A stretch of 43,233 nucleotides of DNA from Rhodocyclaceae bacterium (GCA_028869135.1 JAGWTC010000021.1:1-43233), one strand, 5' to 3'. Shown: positions 1 through 8,584, counted from the stretch's first letter. The notes: a model not told the origin generated them from the letters alone. Translations and numbers: made by a program.

Positions 1-847
1 TGGTGGTCTTGCCGACGCCGGTCGGGCCGACCAGTGCAAACACGCCGCCACGGTCGATCAGATCGCCTTCCGGACCCAGCGTGCGCAGGTTGCGGCCGAC
101 GGCGTTGCGCGCCCACTTGCGCGCCTCGGCCATCTGCATGTCGGTCGGCAGGGAGTCGACCAGTTGGCGACCGAAGTGGCCGGAGAAGCCGGCATCCAGC
201 AGCTCGCCCAGCAGTTGCGCACGCACCGGTGACTCGCGATTCATGCTGCCCCAGGCGAAACCGGCCAACTGACGCTCCAGCAGGCCACGGATCAGATGCA
301 TCTCGTCCATCAGCTGCGCCACCTGGGCGTCGTTGGTGGACGCCGTGCGCCCGGCAGGCTCCGACGCGCGCTCGGGAGTGCGCGTCGGGCTGGCGACCGA
401 CGCATCGGGCACCTGCCGCAAGCTGGCCGCTACCTGATCGGCCGTGGGAGCGGCCGCACGCGCAGCGTCGCGCGGCGGCAGCGGGCGCAGGCGCGATGCG
501 GGCTGGGCGGCCGGCGCAGGCGCCCAGGGCTGATAGGACTGCTGGCGTTTGCCGCCAACGGAAAGCGAGACCGTGTAGTCGTCGTTGTCAGTAACGGCCG
601 GACGGGCTGCCGGGCGTTGCGGCGCGGCCGCCACGCTGGCATAGCTCGACGCCGCCGCGCCGCCCATCGCCGTACGCGGCGTGCTTTGTGCCGAAAGCGC
701 TTCCAGACTGTCGGCCGACATGGCGGTAATCTCGACCCCGCCTTCGATCTGGCGGTTGGAGACGACAATGGCGTCGGGCCCGAGCTCGTCCTTGACCCGC
801 CGCAGGCATTCGCGCGCGGTTTCGGCAACGTAGCGTTTCACTGTCAT
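1..847 (-). CDS. flhF: FlhF, flagellar SRP-like GTPase (N-terminal part, cut by window edge)
   Basis: About 282 residues are visible before the left edge. The protein starts MTVKRYVAETARECLRRVKD, the typical FlhF opening, followed by a long Ala/Pro-rich basic linker (about residues 80-150). The last visible residues are the P-loop (ALVGPTGVGKTT), so the NG GTPase domain lies mostly outside the window. FlhF is an SRP-family GTPase that sets flagellar position and number at the inner membrane; this role comes from family knowledge. The ATG overlaps the flhA stop as ATGA, so translation is probably coupled to flhA. flhG and fliA would be expected further downstream but cannot be seen. Confidence 0.95.
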   Translation of the reverse strand, partial: MTVKRYVAETARECLRRVKDELGPDAIVVSNRQIEGGVEITAMSADSLEALSAQSTPRTAMGGAAASSYASVAAAPQRPAARPAVTDNDDYTVSLSVGGKRQQSYQPWAPAPAAQPASRLRPLPPRDAARAAAPTADQVAASLRQVPDASVASPTRTPERASEPAGRTASTNDAQVAQLMDEMHLIRGLLERQLAGFAWGSMNRESPVRAQLLGELLDAGFSGHFGRQLVDSLPTDMQMAEARKWARNAVGRNLRTLGPEGDLIDRGGVFALVGPTGVGKTT

Positions 848-2946
848 GATTTGGCTCCAATAATCGTCGTAACTTTAATCGTGCGCGAATCGGGAACTTC
901 CGAATTCGCAATAACCTTGAGCGTCGGCCAGGCGCGGCGCAGGAAGCGCGACAGCAGCCAGCGCAACGGGCCCGGTACCAACAGCACGGCGGGCAGGCCC
1001 ATGTCTTCCTGGCGCTGAGCGGCGGTCGCGGTTTCCTTGAGCAGCGCATCGGCCAGCCCCGGCTCGATGCCGCCCCCTCCCGCCTGAGCCCCGCTGCCCT
1101 GTATGGCCTGCGCCAGCATGCGTTCCAGCGCCGGATCCAGCGCCATGACCTGCACTTCGCTGTCGCCCGGGAAAATCTGCTGCACGATGGAGCGACCCAG
1201 CGCTGCGCGCACCTGATTGACCAGTTCCATCGGATCCTGCGTGCGCGGCGCCTGCTCGGCAAGCACCTCGATAATGGTGCGCATGTCGCGGATGTTGACG
1301 CCCTCTTCCAGCAGACCCTGCAAGACGCGCTGCACAGTGGAAACGCTAAGCAGCTTCGGCACCAGCTCCTCGATGAGCTTGGGCGCGTCCTTGGCGATAT
1401 GGTCCAGCAGGGACTGGGTTTCCTGACGCCCGAGCAGCTCGGTGGTATGCGAAAGGATCAAGTGATTGAGGTGGGTGGCGATGACAGTGCTGGCATCGAC
1501 GACCGTGTAGCCGAGCACATGCGCCTGATCGCGCAAGCCGGCCTCGATCCAGTAGGCAGCGAGGCCGAAGGCCGGATCCTTGGTTTCGATGCCATTCAGC
1601 GGCCCGCTCACGCGGCCGGGATTGATGGCGAGGAACATGCCGGGATAGGACTCGCCGCGGCCGACCTCGACGCCCTTCAGCGTGATGCGATAGGCGTTCG
1701 GCTTGAGCTCGAGATTGTCACGGATATGCACGGGCGCCGAGAGAAAACCGATGTCCTGCGCAAACTTCTTGCGCAGGCCGCGAATGCGCTTGAGCAGATC
1801 GCCGTCCTGACCGCGATCGACGAGCGGAATCAGGCGGTAGCCGACCTCCAGCCCCAGCACATCGACCGGCGCGACATCGGACCAGCTCGCCTCCTGGACC
1901 TCGCTCGGCGCAGCAGCCGCCGCCGGCGCGGGCGGCGGTGCGGTTTGCGCGACCACAGCTTCGCGCTTCTGCTTGTAGTAGGCATACATGCCGATGGTCG
2001 ATGCCAGCAGCAGGAAGACGAAGTTGGGCATGCCCGGAATCATGCCCAGAATGCCGAGGATACCTGCGGTGAGGAAAAGTACACTGTTGTTGCCCAGCAC
2101 CTGGCTGGTGATCTGCTTGCCGATGTCCTCTTCGGTATTGACGCGGCTCACCACCAGACCGGCGGCGGTCGAGATGATCAGCGCGGGAATCTGTGCAACA
2201 AGGCCGTCGCCGATGGTCAGCAGCGTGTACACGCGCGCGGCTTCGCTGGCGACCATGTCGTGCTGGACGACGCCGACAATGAGACCGCCGATGATATTGA
2301 TGAAGAGAATCAGGATGCCGGCGACGGCGTCGCCGCGCACGAACTTCGAAGCACCGTCCATGGAGCCGAAGAAATCGGCCTCCTGGGAAATCATCGAGCG
2401 CCGCTTGCGCGCCTCGTCTTCGCCGATCAGGCCGGCGTTGAGGTCGGCATCGATGGCCATCTGCTTGCCGGGCATCGCGTCGAGGGTGAAGCGCGCCGAC
2501 ACTTCGGCGATACGACCGGCGCCCTTGGTGATGACGACGAAGTTGATGACGGTGAGGATGATGAAGACGATGATGCCGACGGTGTAGTTGCCGCCGACCA
2601 GGAAGTGGCCAAAGGCGTCGATCACCGCGCCGGCCGCGTCCGGGCCCTTGTGGCCGTGCAGGAAGATGATCCGCGTCGAAGCCACGTTCAGCGACAGGCG
2701 CAGCAGCGTGGTGACCAGCAGCACCGTCGGGAAGGCGGAGAAGTCCAGCGGCTTCATGGTGTACATCGCCACCAGCAGCACCATGATGGACAGCGCGATA
2801 TTGAAGGTGAAGGCCAGATCGAGGACGAAGGTGGGCAGCGGCAGCACCATCATCGACAGGATCATCATGATCAGGATGGGCGCCGCCAGCAGGCGTGCAT
2901 TCGGGCCGGCGAAGAACTCGCGGATCTGCAGCGTCAGCGCGTTCAT
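844..2946 (-). CDS. flhA: FlhA, flagellar type III export gate protein
   Basis: A 700-residue protein of full family length. The first ~330 residues carry several hydrophobic helices, and the FHIPEP-family signature is visible as LDAMPGKQMAIDADLNAG between them. An Ala/Pro linker (about 335-350) leads to the cytosolic domain that docks chaperone-substrate complexes. FlhA is the proton-driven core of the flagellar export gate. Both ends are coupled: its start overlaps the flhB stop and its stop overlaps the flhF start, each as ATGA, which fits co-production of the three proteins. Confidence 0.97.
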   Translation of the reverse strand: MNALTLQIREFFAGPNARLLAAPILIMMILSMMVLPLPTFVLDLAFTFNIALSIMVLLVAMYTMKPLDFSAFPTVLLVTTLLRLSLNVASTRIIFLHGHKGPDAAGAVIDAFGHFLVGGNYTVGIIVFIILTVINFVVITKGAGRIAEVSARFTLDAMPGKQMAIDADLNAGLIGEDEARKRRSMISQEADFFGSMDGASKFVRGDAVAGILILFINIIGGLIVGVVQHDMVASEAARVYTLLTIGDGLVAQIPALIISTAAGLVVSRVNTEEDIGKQITSQVLGNNSVLFLTAGILGILGMIPGMPNFVFLLLASTIGMYAYYKQKREAVVAQTAPPPAPAAAAAPSEVQEASWSDVAPVDVLGLEVGYRLIPLVDRGQDGDLLKRIRGLRKKFAQDIGFLSAPVHIRDNLELKPNAYRITLKGVEVGRGESYPGMFLAINPGRVSGPLNGIETKDPAFGLAAYWIEAGLRDQAHVLGYTVVDASTVIATHLNHLILSHTTELLGRQETQSLLDHIAKDAPKLIEELVPKLLSVSTVQRVLQGLLEEGVNIRDMRTIIEVLAEQAPRTQDPMELVNQVRAALGRSIVQQIFPGDSEVQVMALDPALERMLAQAIQGSGAQAGGGGIEPGLADALLKETATAAQRQEDMGLPAVLLVPGPLRWLLSRFLRRAWPTLKVIANSEVPDSRTIKVTTIIGAKS

Positions 2947-4112
2947 GCGATCACCGCCACGGCGCGATCGTCAGGCGAACCGGGGTCCATGTCCTCGGGC
3001 ACCGCAATGGCGCGCGGCGCATCCGGCGCCGATATGCCCTGCATACCGGACAGATACTGACTGAGCTGGTACACATAGGCCATCACCTCGGCCACGGCGG
3101 TGTACAGCGCCGACGGCACCTGATCGCCGAGTTCGGCATGCTTGTAGAGCGCACGCGCCAGCGGCGGCGCTTCCAGCACCGGCACCTTGTTCTGTTCGGC
3201 CAGCTCGCGAATGTTCGCGGCAATCAGATTCATGCCCTTGGCCACCACCGTGGGCGCCGACATGCGCTTGCTGTCGTATTTGAGCGCCACGGCGAAGTGG
3301 GTCGGATTGGTCACCACCACGTCGGCCTTCGGCACGTCCTGCATCATGCGACGCCGCGCCGTTTCCCGCTGCTGACGGCGGATGCGGCCCTTGACCTCGG
3401 GGCTGCCTTCCTGCTCCTTGCCTTCCTGCTTCAACTCTTCCTTGGTCATGCGCAGCCGCGAGTAGTACTGCCAGAGCTGGAAAGGCACATCGATGGCGGC
3501 GATGATGGCCATACCGCCGACGATCATCATGCTGGCGACGAGGATTTCGTGAACCATTTCCGGCGCGCCGCTTTCGACCGGCATGGTGATCAGAGCAAAC
3601 AGATGGTCCTGCTCATGACGGATCACCCACCAGATGACCAGGCCAACCAGCAGCGACTTGAGTACGGCCTTGACCAACTCGGCCACACCCTGGACGGAGA
3701 AGATGCGCTTGATGCCGGCCAGCGGGTTCATGCGGGCAAAGTTCGCCTGCAAGGGCTTGCCGGAGAAATTCCAGCCGCCGATGGCGATGGGTGCAACGAT
3801 GGCACCGACAATGGTAAGCAGGAAAATCGGCGCCAGCGTGATCAGCGCCTCGCCGGCCAGGTGTGCGAAACGAGCAAACAGCAGGGTCGGATCGAAAGCC
3901 ATCTCGCGGGACAGCGTCAGGCCGTCGCGCAGCAGCAGCGTGGTGCGTGACGACACCCAGCCGCCCATGCTCCACAAGGTGCCGACGCCGGCGGCCAGCA
4001 CCAGAAAGGCCATGAGCTCGCGCGACTGCGGCACATTCCCTTCTTCGCGGGCTTTCTCCAGTCGCCTTGCTGACGCCGGTTCGGTTCGCTCGAGATCGCT
4101 CTCTTCAGCCAA
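2943..4112 (-). CDS. flhB: FlhB, flagellar export switch protein
   Basis: A 389-residue protein. Four hydrophobic segments lie between about residues 33 and 215, followed by the cytosolic domain. The autocleavage motif N269-P270-T271-H272 is intact, at the same numbering as in Salmonella FlhB; cleavage switches export from rod/hook to filament substrates. The start is TTG, chosen because MAEESDLERTE is the conserved N-terminus and a GGAGGAGAGG Shine-Dalgarno sequence sits just upstream; no in-frame ATG fits. A Lys/Glu-rich C-terminal region follows the cleavage site. It is the first gene of flhB-flhA-flhF. A possible sigma-28 promoter lies 58 bases upstream. Confidence 0.96.
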   Translation of the reverse strand: MAEESDLERTEPASARRLEKAREEGNVPQSRELMAFLVLAAGVGTLWSMGGWVSSRTTLLLRDGLTLSREMAFDPTLLFARFAHLAGEALITLAPIFLLTIVGAIVAPIAIGGWNFSGKPLQANFARMNPLAGIKRIFSVQGVAELVKAVLKSLLVGLVIWWVIRHEQDHLFALITMPVESGAPEMVHEILVASMMIVGGMAIIAAIDVPFQLWQYYSRLRMTKEELKQEGKEQEGSPEVKGRIRRQQRETARRRMMQDVPKADVVVTNPTHFAVALKYDSKRMSAPTVVAKGMNLIAANIRELAEQNKVPVLEAPPLARALYKHAELGDQVPSALYTAVAEVMAYVYQLSQYLSGMQGISAPDAPRAIAVPEDMDPGSPDDRAVAVIA

Positions 4113-4169
4113 TGGCCTCTCCTCCAGGGAAGCGCCGGCCCATCCGGCGCATTCCCGCCCGAGCGCGCT

Positions 4170-4196
4170 CGAACGGCAGCGACACTAAGGGCTTTA
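4170..4196 (-). promoter_or_regulatory. Possible sigma-28 (FliA) promoter for flhBAF
   Basis: On the minus strand the sequence reads TAAA (4196-4193), 15 bases, then GCCGTTCG (4177-4170). The flagellar sigma-28 consensus is TAAAGTTT-N11-GCCGATAA. The core TAAA and GCCG bases and their spacing match exactly, while the outer bases match poorly. The site would put transcription start about 50 bases before the flhB TTG. I found no equally good match in the other che/mot intergenic gaps I read. Confidence 0.4.
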
Positions 4197-4198
4197 CG

Positions 4199-4215
4199 CC
4201 GGCAATTATTGCCGG
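4199..4215. repeat. 7-bp inverted repeat beside the flhB promoter candidate
   Basis: Arms ccggcaa (4199-4205) and ttgccgg (4209-4215) flank a 3-base centre. It abuts the -35 side of the possible sigma-28 promoter, so it could be an operator. It could equally be part of a cheA1 terminator, or chance. Confidence 0.35.
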
Positions 4216-4249
4216 AGCGTCGTCTGCGGAAGGGGAGAAACAAATGGCA

Positions 4250-4288
4250 AATCGCCTGCCATTTCGGGCTACGAAATGGCAGGCGATT
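4250..4288 (-). terminator. Perfect 17-bp inverted repeat downstream of cheA1
   Basis: Arms aatcgcctgccatttcg (4250-4266) and its exact complement (4272-4288) surround a 5-base loop. It lies 36 bases past the cheA1 stop. On the minus strand it is followed by TTGCCATTTGTTTC, which is only moderately T-rich, so it is a plausible but not classical terminator separating cheA1 from flhB. A second weaker GC hairpin lies at 4301-4320. Confidence 0.5.
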
Positions 4289-4324
4289 CAGGAGACGCGA
4301 GGCGGGGCAAAAAGCCCGCCGATA

Positions 4325-6241
4325 TCAGGCCGCTGCGCCGATAGCCGCCTGGAAGATCGAACGCGGCACGCCGCGACCATCGCCCAATGCCGAGAGCAGT
4401 TCCTTGATGTCCAGAATCAGCACGATCTGACCGTTCGACAGCGTGGTGACGCCGGCGACGCCCTTGGGGCGGAAGTCCTCGAGGGACTTGATCACCGCAT
4501 CCTCGCGGCCCATGAAGCCGTCGATCGCAAGAATGAAGGTGTGCTCGGCGGTCTGCATCAGCACGCCGTAACCCGGCGTGCGCTCGGAAGCCCAGCCCAG
4601 CATGTAGTTGAGCGGGTAGATGGGCATGACTTCGCCGCGCACCACCATGGTGGCGCGGCCGCCGACTTCCTGCACTTCGGCCACGTCGATCGGCAGGATT
4701 TCGCGCACCATCGACAGCGGCACGGCAAACGGCTGCTGGTCGAGCTGCACGAGCAGCACCGGCAGGATGGCCAGCGTCAGCGGCAGCGAGATGATGAAGG
4801 TCGTGCCCTTGCCGAGCGCGGATTTGGTCTCGATGGAGCCGTTGAGCTTCTGGATATTGGTCTTGACCACATCCATGCCGACACCACGACCCGAGACGTC
4901 GGTGATCGCGTCCTTGGTCGAGAAGCCGGGCAGGAACACCAGGTTGTAGCTCTGGCGCTCGTCCATGACGTTGGCTTCTTCGTCGGTGATCAGACCCTTT
5001 TCCACGGCCTTGGCGCGCAGTTTTTCGGGATTCATGCCGCGACCGTCGTCGGAGATCAGCAGCAGAATGTGATCGCCTTCCTGGCGCGCTTCAAGGCGCA
5101 CTTCGGACTTGGGCGACTTGCCGGCGGCAATACGGTCGGCGGTCGGCTCGATGCCGTGATCGACGGCATTGCGAATCAAGTGAATGATCGGGTCCGACAA
5201 GTCCTCGATCATGGTCTTGTCGATTTCGGTTTCCTCGCCCACCAGCACGAGTTCGACGTCCTTGCCCAGATTGCGCGCCAGGTCGCGGGCGATACGCGGA
5301 TACTTCTGGAACAGGCGCCCGATGGGTTGCATGCGCGTCTTCATGACGGCGTTCTGCAGGTCGGACACCAGCAGGTCGAGCTGGCTCACGGCCTGATCGA
5401 GCGCGTGCAGGGTATCGGAGTCGTTGCGGCCGTTGAGAATATCGCTGCGCAGTGAGTTCAGGCGGTTCTTGGTCAGGCCGATTTCGCCGGACAGATTGAG
5501 CACCTGATCGAGGCGAGTGGTGTCGACGCGAATGGAGTTGTCGCCGCCGCCGCTGCGGCTTGCGCCACCGCCGCCCTTTTCAACCTCACGACGGCCGCCG
5601 CTACTCGGGGCGCCCGGCTTGTCGGTGGCGCGCCGGCCGATGGCCTGCTGAATGATTTGCTCGGGGCTCTTGCCTTCGACGTCCGTGTGCATGACCTCGG
5701 GCGTCGTCGGCGCAGCCGTGATCGTCATCGCTTCGCTGGCGACGGCGCCATGCAGGGCGTCCCAGTCGGGGCCGCCGGCCGTCGCAGGGGCCGGCGCAAC
5801 AGCGGCCGGCGCGGGAGCGGCCGCCACCGCGGGGGGCGCGGCGCTGACCTGACCGGCAATCGCCGCGCGCAGGTTATCGAGCAGTTGAGGAGATGCAGGG
5901 CCAGGCTGCATGCCCTGCTCAAGACTGCCGAACATGTCGCGCACGGTGCCGGTCGCATCCATGATGGAATCCATCACATCGGCGGTGATGGCGATCTCCC
6001 CGTTGCGCAAACGATCGAAAAGGTTTTCGGTCAGGTGACAAAGCGTCACCAGCTCGGTGGCGTTAAGGAAACCGGCGCCGCCCTTGATGGTGTGGAAGCC
6101 GCGGAAAATATCGTTCAGCAAGCCCTTGTCGCCCGGGCTCTTTTCCAGATCGACGAGCTTGTTGTCGACATCCGACAGCAGATCGGTCGCCTCGACCAGA
6201 AAGTCCTGCAGCAGGTCTTCCATTCCTTGAAAGTCACTCAT
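4325..6241 (-). CDS. cheA: CheA1, chemotaxis histidine kinase without a P2 domain
   Basis: A 638-residue kinase. Order: Hpt domain (1-105, phospho-acceptor H50 in GFHTIKGGAGF), Ala/Pro/Gly linker (~130-235), dimerisation domain (~236-305), HATPase (N-box around N358, G1 DDGRG at 398-402, G2 GRGVG at 451-455) and a CheW-like regulatory domain (~495-620). No CheY-docking P2 domain is evident in the linker. The start is MSDFQGMEDLL, because GGGAGAG lies at good spacing before it; the longer in-frame start lacks that. The start codon overlaps the end of a 31-codon ORF and lies in a strong inverted repeat (separate entries). It is the distal gene of cheV-cheV-cheY-cheZ-cheA. Confidence 0.95.
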   Translation of the reverse strand: MSDFQGMEDLLQDFLVEATDLLSDVDNKLVDLEKSPGDKGLLNDIFRGFHTIKGGAGFLNATELVTLCHLTENLFDRLRNGEIAITADVMDSIMDATGTVRDMFGSLEQGMQPGPASPQLLDNLRAAIAGQVSAAPPAVAAAPAPAAVAPAPATAGGPDWDALHGAVASEAMTITAAPTTPEVMHTDVEGKSPEQIIQQAIGRRATDKPGAPSSGGRREVEKGGGGASRSGGGDNSIRVDTTRLDQVLNLSGEIGLTKNRLNSLRSDILNGRNDSDTLHALDQAVSQLDLLVSDLQNAVMKTRMQPIGRLFQKYPRIARDLARNLGKDVELVLVGEETEIDKTMIEDLSDPIIHLIRNAVDHGIEPTADRIAAGKSPKSEVRLEARQEGDHILLLISDDGRGMNPEKLRAKAVEKGLITDEEANVMDERQSYNLVFLPGFSTKDAITDVSGRGVGMDVVKTNIQKLNGSIETKSALGKGTTFIISLPLTLAILPVLLVQLDQQPFAVPLSMVREILPIDVAEVQEVGGRATMVVRGEVMPIYPLNYMLGWASERTPGYGVLMQTAEHTFILAIDGFMGREDAVIKSLEDFRPKGVAGVTTLSNGQIVLILDIKELLSALGDGRGVPRSIFQAAIGAAA

Positions 6242-6274
6242 GTCGCTCTCCCTGGAGAACAACATGAGTGACTT
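6231..6274 (-). promoter_or_regulatory. Inverted repeat enclosing the cheA1 ribosome-binding site and start
   Basis: Arms aagtcactcatgt (6231-6243) and acatgagtgactt (6262-6274) are perfect 13-bp complements. In minus-strand mRNA the cheA1 AUG is inside the 3' arm. The 18-base loop holds the GGGAGAG Shine-Dalgarno sequence, which can itself pair as UCUC-CAGG-GAGA. The fold would hide the cheA1 translation start. The inverted repeat is seen directly; its regulatory role is inferred. Confidence 0.6.
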
Positions 6275-6329
6275 CGGTGAAGGCCAAGGCGCGCAAAGCG
6301 CCGGTTATGCCGAAACCAAATTCGCTCAT
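6234..6329 (-). CDS. Unrecognised 31-codon ORF between cheZ and cheA1
   Basis: ATG at 6329 and TGA at 6236-6234 give a 31-residue peptide beginning MSEFGFGITGAL, not recognised. A Shine-Dalgarno-like GGGGAGA lies about 6 bases upstream. Its stop overlaps the cheA1 start (ATGAGTGA, with cheA1 in another frame), so ribosomes finishing it arrive on the cheA1 initiation site and must first unwind the 6231-6274 hairpin. It starts 26 bases after the cheZ stop. It may act as a coupling leader rather than through its product. It could also be chance, since no homologue can be checked here. Confidence 0.5.
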   Translation of the reverse strand: MSEFGFGITGALRALAFTEVTHVVLQGERHE

Positions 6330-6355
6330 GCCATCTCCCCGTTATTACCCCGGGC

Positions 6356-7171
6356 TCAGAAGCCCAGACTCTCCAGCAAATCGTCGACCTGGCTTTGCGA
6401 AGTCACCACGTCGGTCCGGCCGGTCGCGGAAACCACCGGGCCGTTCATCAAGCCTTCAGGTACCGCCGCCTTGCGATCCTCCGGAATGGTCTCGATCAGA
6501 ACATTGACCAATTGGCGCTCCAAGTCCTGGGCCAGCTCGACGATCTTCTTGATCACCTGGCCGGTCAGGTCCTGGAAGTCCTGAGCCATCATGATTTCGG
6601 TCAGTTGCTCGTTGGTCGTGCGCACCTTGCCCGGCGCGGCGCCGAAAAAGGCGCGTGTGTCGCTCGCCAGGAGCTTGAACTCTTCAACGGACAACTGATT
6701 GGCAAACATCCGGTCCCAGCGCGAGGCGAGATCTTCGCTGTCGTTGAGCAGGGCGTCCTGCAAGGGGCGGGCGACCTCGGTCGCCGCGAGCACCCGGTTG
6801 GCCGCCTGTTCGGTCAATTGCGCCACATAGGCGAGCCGCTGCTGGGCGTCCGGAATCTGGCTGGCCGCCTCTTCAAGCGCGCGATCATAGCCCAGGCCAC
6901 GCAGCGAGTCATGCAACTGACGCGCCATCGAACCGACCTTGTTGAACATCTCGTGCTCGGAATCCTCGGCCGGGGCAGAGCCGGCTGTCGCAGATTCGGT
7001 TACAACCGAATCGAACAGCGCCTGCAGCTCGTCGCTGTCGCCGGACGCGCTGACGGCCGTTGCGGCGGGCGGTGGCGGTGGCGGCGGCTGGTTGCCGACG
7101 GCGATGCTGTCAAAAAGGGCTTGCAGGTCGGCCGAGTCGCCGAGTTCGTCGAATTTTGCTGGAGTGGACAT
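6356..7171 (-). CDS. cheZ: CheZ, CheY-P phosphatase with extra N-terminal repeats
   Basis: A 271-residue protein, longer than the usual ~210-215. The C-terminus VDDLLESLGF closely matches the CheY-binding tail of E. coli CheZ. The helical core (~80-240) carries the conserved MAQDFQDLTGQVIKKI segment, with the catalytic Asp/Gln region. The extra length is N-terminal: two copies of a DLQALFDSI / ELQALFDSV motif separated by a seven-proline tract. The second in-frame ATG (MSTPAKF) is preferred because GAGGAA is well spaced from it; the first ATG at 7177 is almost on top of the Shine-Dalgarno sequence. It lies 25 bases after cheY1. Confidence 0.93.
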   Translation of the reverse strand: MSTPAKFDELGDSADLQALFDSIAVGNQPPPPPPPAATAVSASGDSDELQALFDSVVTESATAGSAPAEDSEHEMFNKVGSMARQLHDSLRGLGYDRALEEAASQIPDAQQRLAYVAQLTEQAANRVLAATEVARPLQDALLNDSEDLASRWDRMFANQLSVEEFKLLASDTRAFFGAAPGKVRTTNEQLTEIMMAQDFQDLTGQVIKKIVELAQDLERQLVNVLIETIPEDRKAAVPEGLMNGPVVSATGRTDVVTSQSQVDDLLESLGF

Positions 7172-7196
7172 GGTCATTTCCTCGCCGCACGCCTGA

Positions 7197-7592
7197 TTAC
7201 AGGCCGACCTTCTCGAATATCTTCACCATTTTTTCGTTCAGCGTCGCCGCCGTGAACGGCTTGACAATATAGCCGCTGGCGCCGGCCTGAGCGGCGGCAA
7301 TGATGTTTTCCTTCTTGGCTTCCGCCGTGATCATCAGAAAAGGGAGATTCTTCAGCGTAGGGTCCGAGCGCACCGTCTGCAGCAAGGTCAGCCCGTCCAT
7401 ATTGGGCATGTTCCAGTCGGACACGACAAAGTCGAAACCGCCGCCCTGCAACTTGGCCAGCGCCACGACGCCATCCTCGGCCTCGTCGACATTGGTGAAA
7501 CCAAGCTCCTTGAGCAGATTGCGCACGATGCGGCGCATCGTCGAAAAGTCATCGACTACAAGGAATTTGATCTTTGAAGGATCAGCAGGCAT
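7197..7592 (-). CDS. cheY: CheY1, chemotaxis response regulator
   Basis: A 131-residue single receiver domain very like E. coli CheY. It has the acidic pair D14-D15, phospho-acceptor D59 ([12 protein letters not shown]), T89, Y108 and K111 (YIVKPF). Phosphorylated CheY binds the motor switch FliM and reverses rotation. Its position directly upstream of cheZ suggests this is the motor-binding CheY, with the other copy near cheA2 perhaps acting as an alternative output or phosphate sink; that division is inference. Confidence 0.95.
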   Translation of the reverse strand: MPADPSKIKFLVVDDFSTMRRIVRNLLKELGFTNVDEAEDGVVALAKLQGGGFDFVVSDWNMPNMDGLTLLQTVRSDPTLKNLPFLMITAEAKKENIIAAAQAGASGYIVKPFTAATLNEKMVKIFEKVGL

Positions 7593-7605
7593 CTATTTCT
7601 CCAGG

Positions 7606-8568
7606 TCAATCTCTTTGGGATTTCAGCAACAGGGGGCGGACCGTGTCGGCCAGCAGATCGCTGTCGAACTTGGCGACATAGGCGTCCACGCCGACGCTGC
7701 GGCCCATGGCGCGATTCGCCTCGGACGAGAGCGAGGAATGCATGACGACAGGAATCCCGGCAAAACGGGGGTCGTTCTTGATGTTCTTGGTCAGGACATA
7801 GCCGTCCATTTCCGGCATCTCCGCATCCACCAGCACGAGATTCAGCTCTTCGCGCAGACTCTGTCCGGTCAGTTGGGCGTGCGTCGCCATTCCCGACAGG
7901 CGTTGCCAAGCCTCATTGCCATTCATCGCATGGCGATGCTTGACGCCCAGCTTGTCCAGCACTTCGGCGATCTTCTTGCGCGCAATCGAGGAGTCGTCGA
8001 CGAAGAACACGTTCAGGTCCTCGCCGCCCTCGATCCTTTCGATCTGGCCAACGATGGCTTCACCGAAAGTATTGGCCATGATCTGCTCGACGTCGACGAT
8101 GGACACGAGGCGGCCGTCCGGCAGTTCGGTGATAGCGGTGATGTAGGCATGCCCGCCGCTGGTGACGGACTCGGGCGCACGCACCTTGTCCCAATCGACG
8201 CGGATGATGCGATCGACGCTATGGACGAGAAAGCCCAGGGTGCGCTTGTTGTACTCGGTGACCATCATGGATTCGCCGATGGCATTCGGCGCGCCGGCCA
8301 ACTGCATGACCTTGGCCAGGGACATCAGCGGAATCACGTTGCCGCGCAGACTGATCAGGCCCTCGACGCCCTTGGGCATGTTCGGCGTCTTGGTGATGGT
8401 CGGCGTCCGCGAAACCTCGCGCACCTTGAAGACGTTGATGCCGAAGATTTCGTGCGTACCGAGCTCGAACAACAGGATTTCCATGCGGTTCGAACCGGCC
8501 AGCTTGGTGCGTGCATCGACCGAATCGAGCAGCGAATCCTTGTTGGGCAGATCCAGAGCGGCTTCCAT
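7606..8568 (-). CDS. cheV: CheV1, CheW-receiver coupling protein
   Basis: A 320-residue protein with a CheW-like domain (~25-175) and a receiver domain (~185-315) with acidic residues D201-D202 and phospho-acceptor D248 (LVDAEMPEMDG). CheV couples receptors to CheA and adapts by phosphorylation. It lies 13 bases upstream of cheY1 and 16 bases downstream of a second cheV. The two differ enough in sequence and loop length to be old paralogues rather than a recent duplication. Confidence 0.94.
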   Translation of the reverse strand: MEAALDLPNKDSLLDSVDARTKLAGSNRMEILLFELGTHEIFGINVFKVREVSRTPTITKTPNMPKGVEGLISLRGNVIPLMSLAKVMQLAGAPNAIGESMMVTEYNKRTLGFLVHSVDRIIRVDWDKVRAPESVTSGGHAYITAITELPDGRLVSIVDVEQIMANTFGEAIVGQIERIEGGEDLNVFFVDDSSIARKKIAEVLDKLGVKHRHAMNGNEAWQRLSGMATHAQLTGQSLREELNLVLVDAEMPEMDGYVLTKNIKNDPRFAGIPVVMHSSLSSEANRAMGRSVGVDAYVAKFDSDLLADTVRPLLLKSQRD

Positions 8569-8584
8569 GGCAGAGATTCCTTAC

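Noticed and set aside
7172-7177. Upstream ATG of cheZ as the start
   Set aside because: The GAGGAA Shine-Dalgarno sequence would be only about 0-2 bases away; the second ATG at 7171 has normal spacing.
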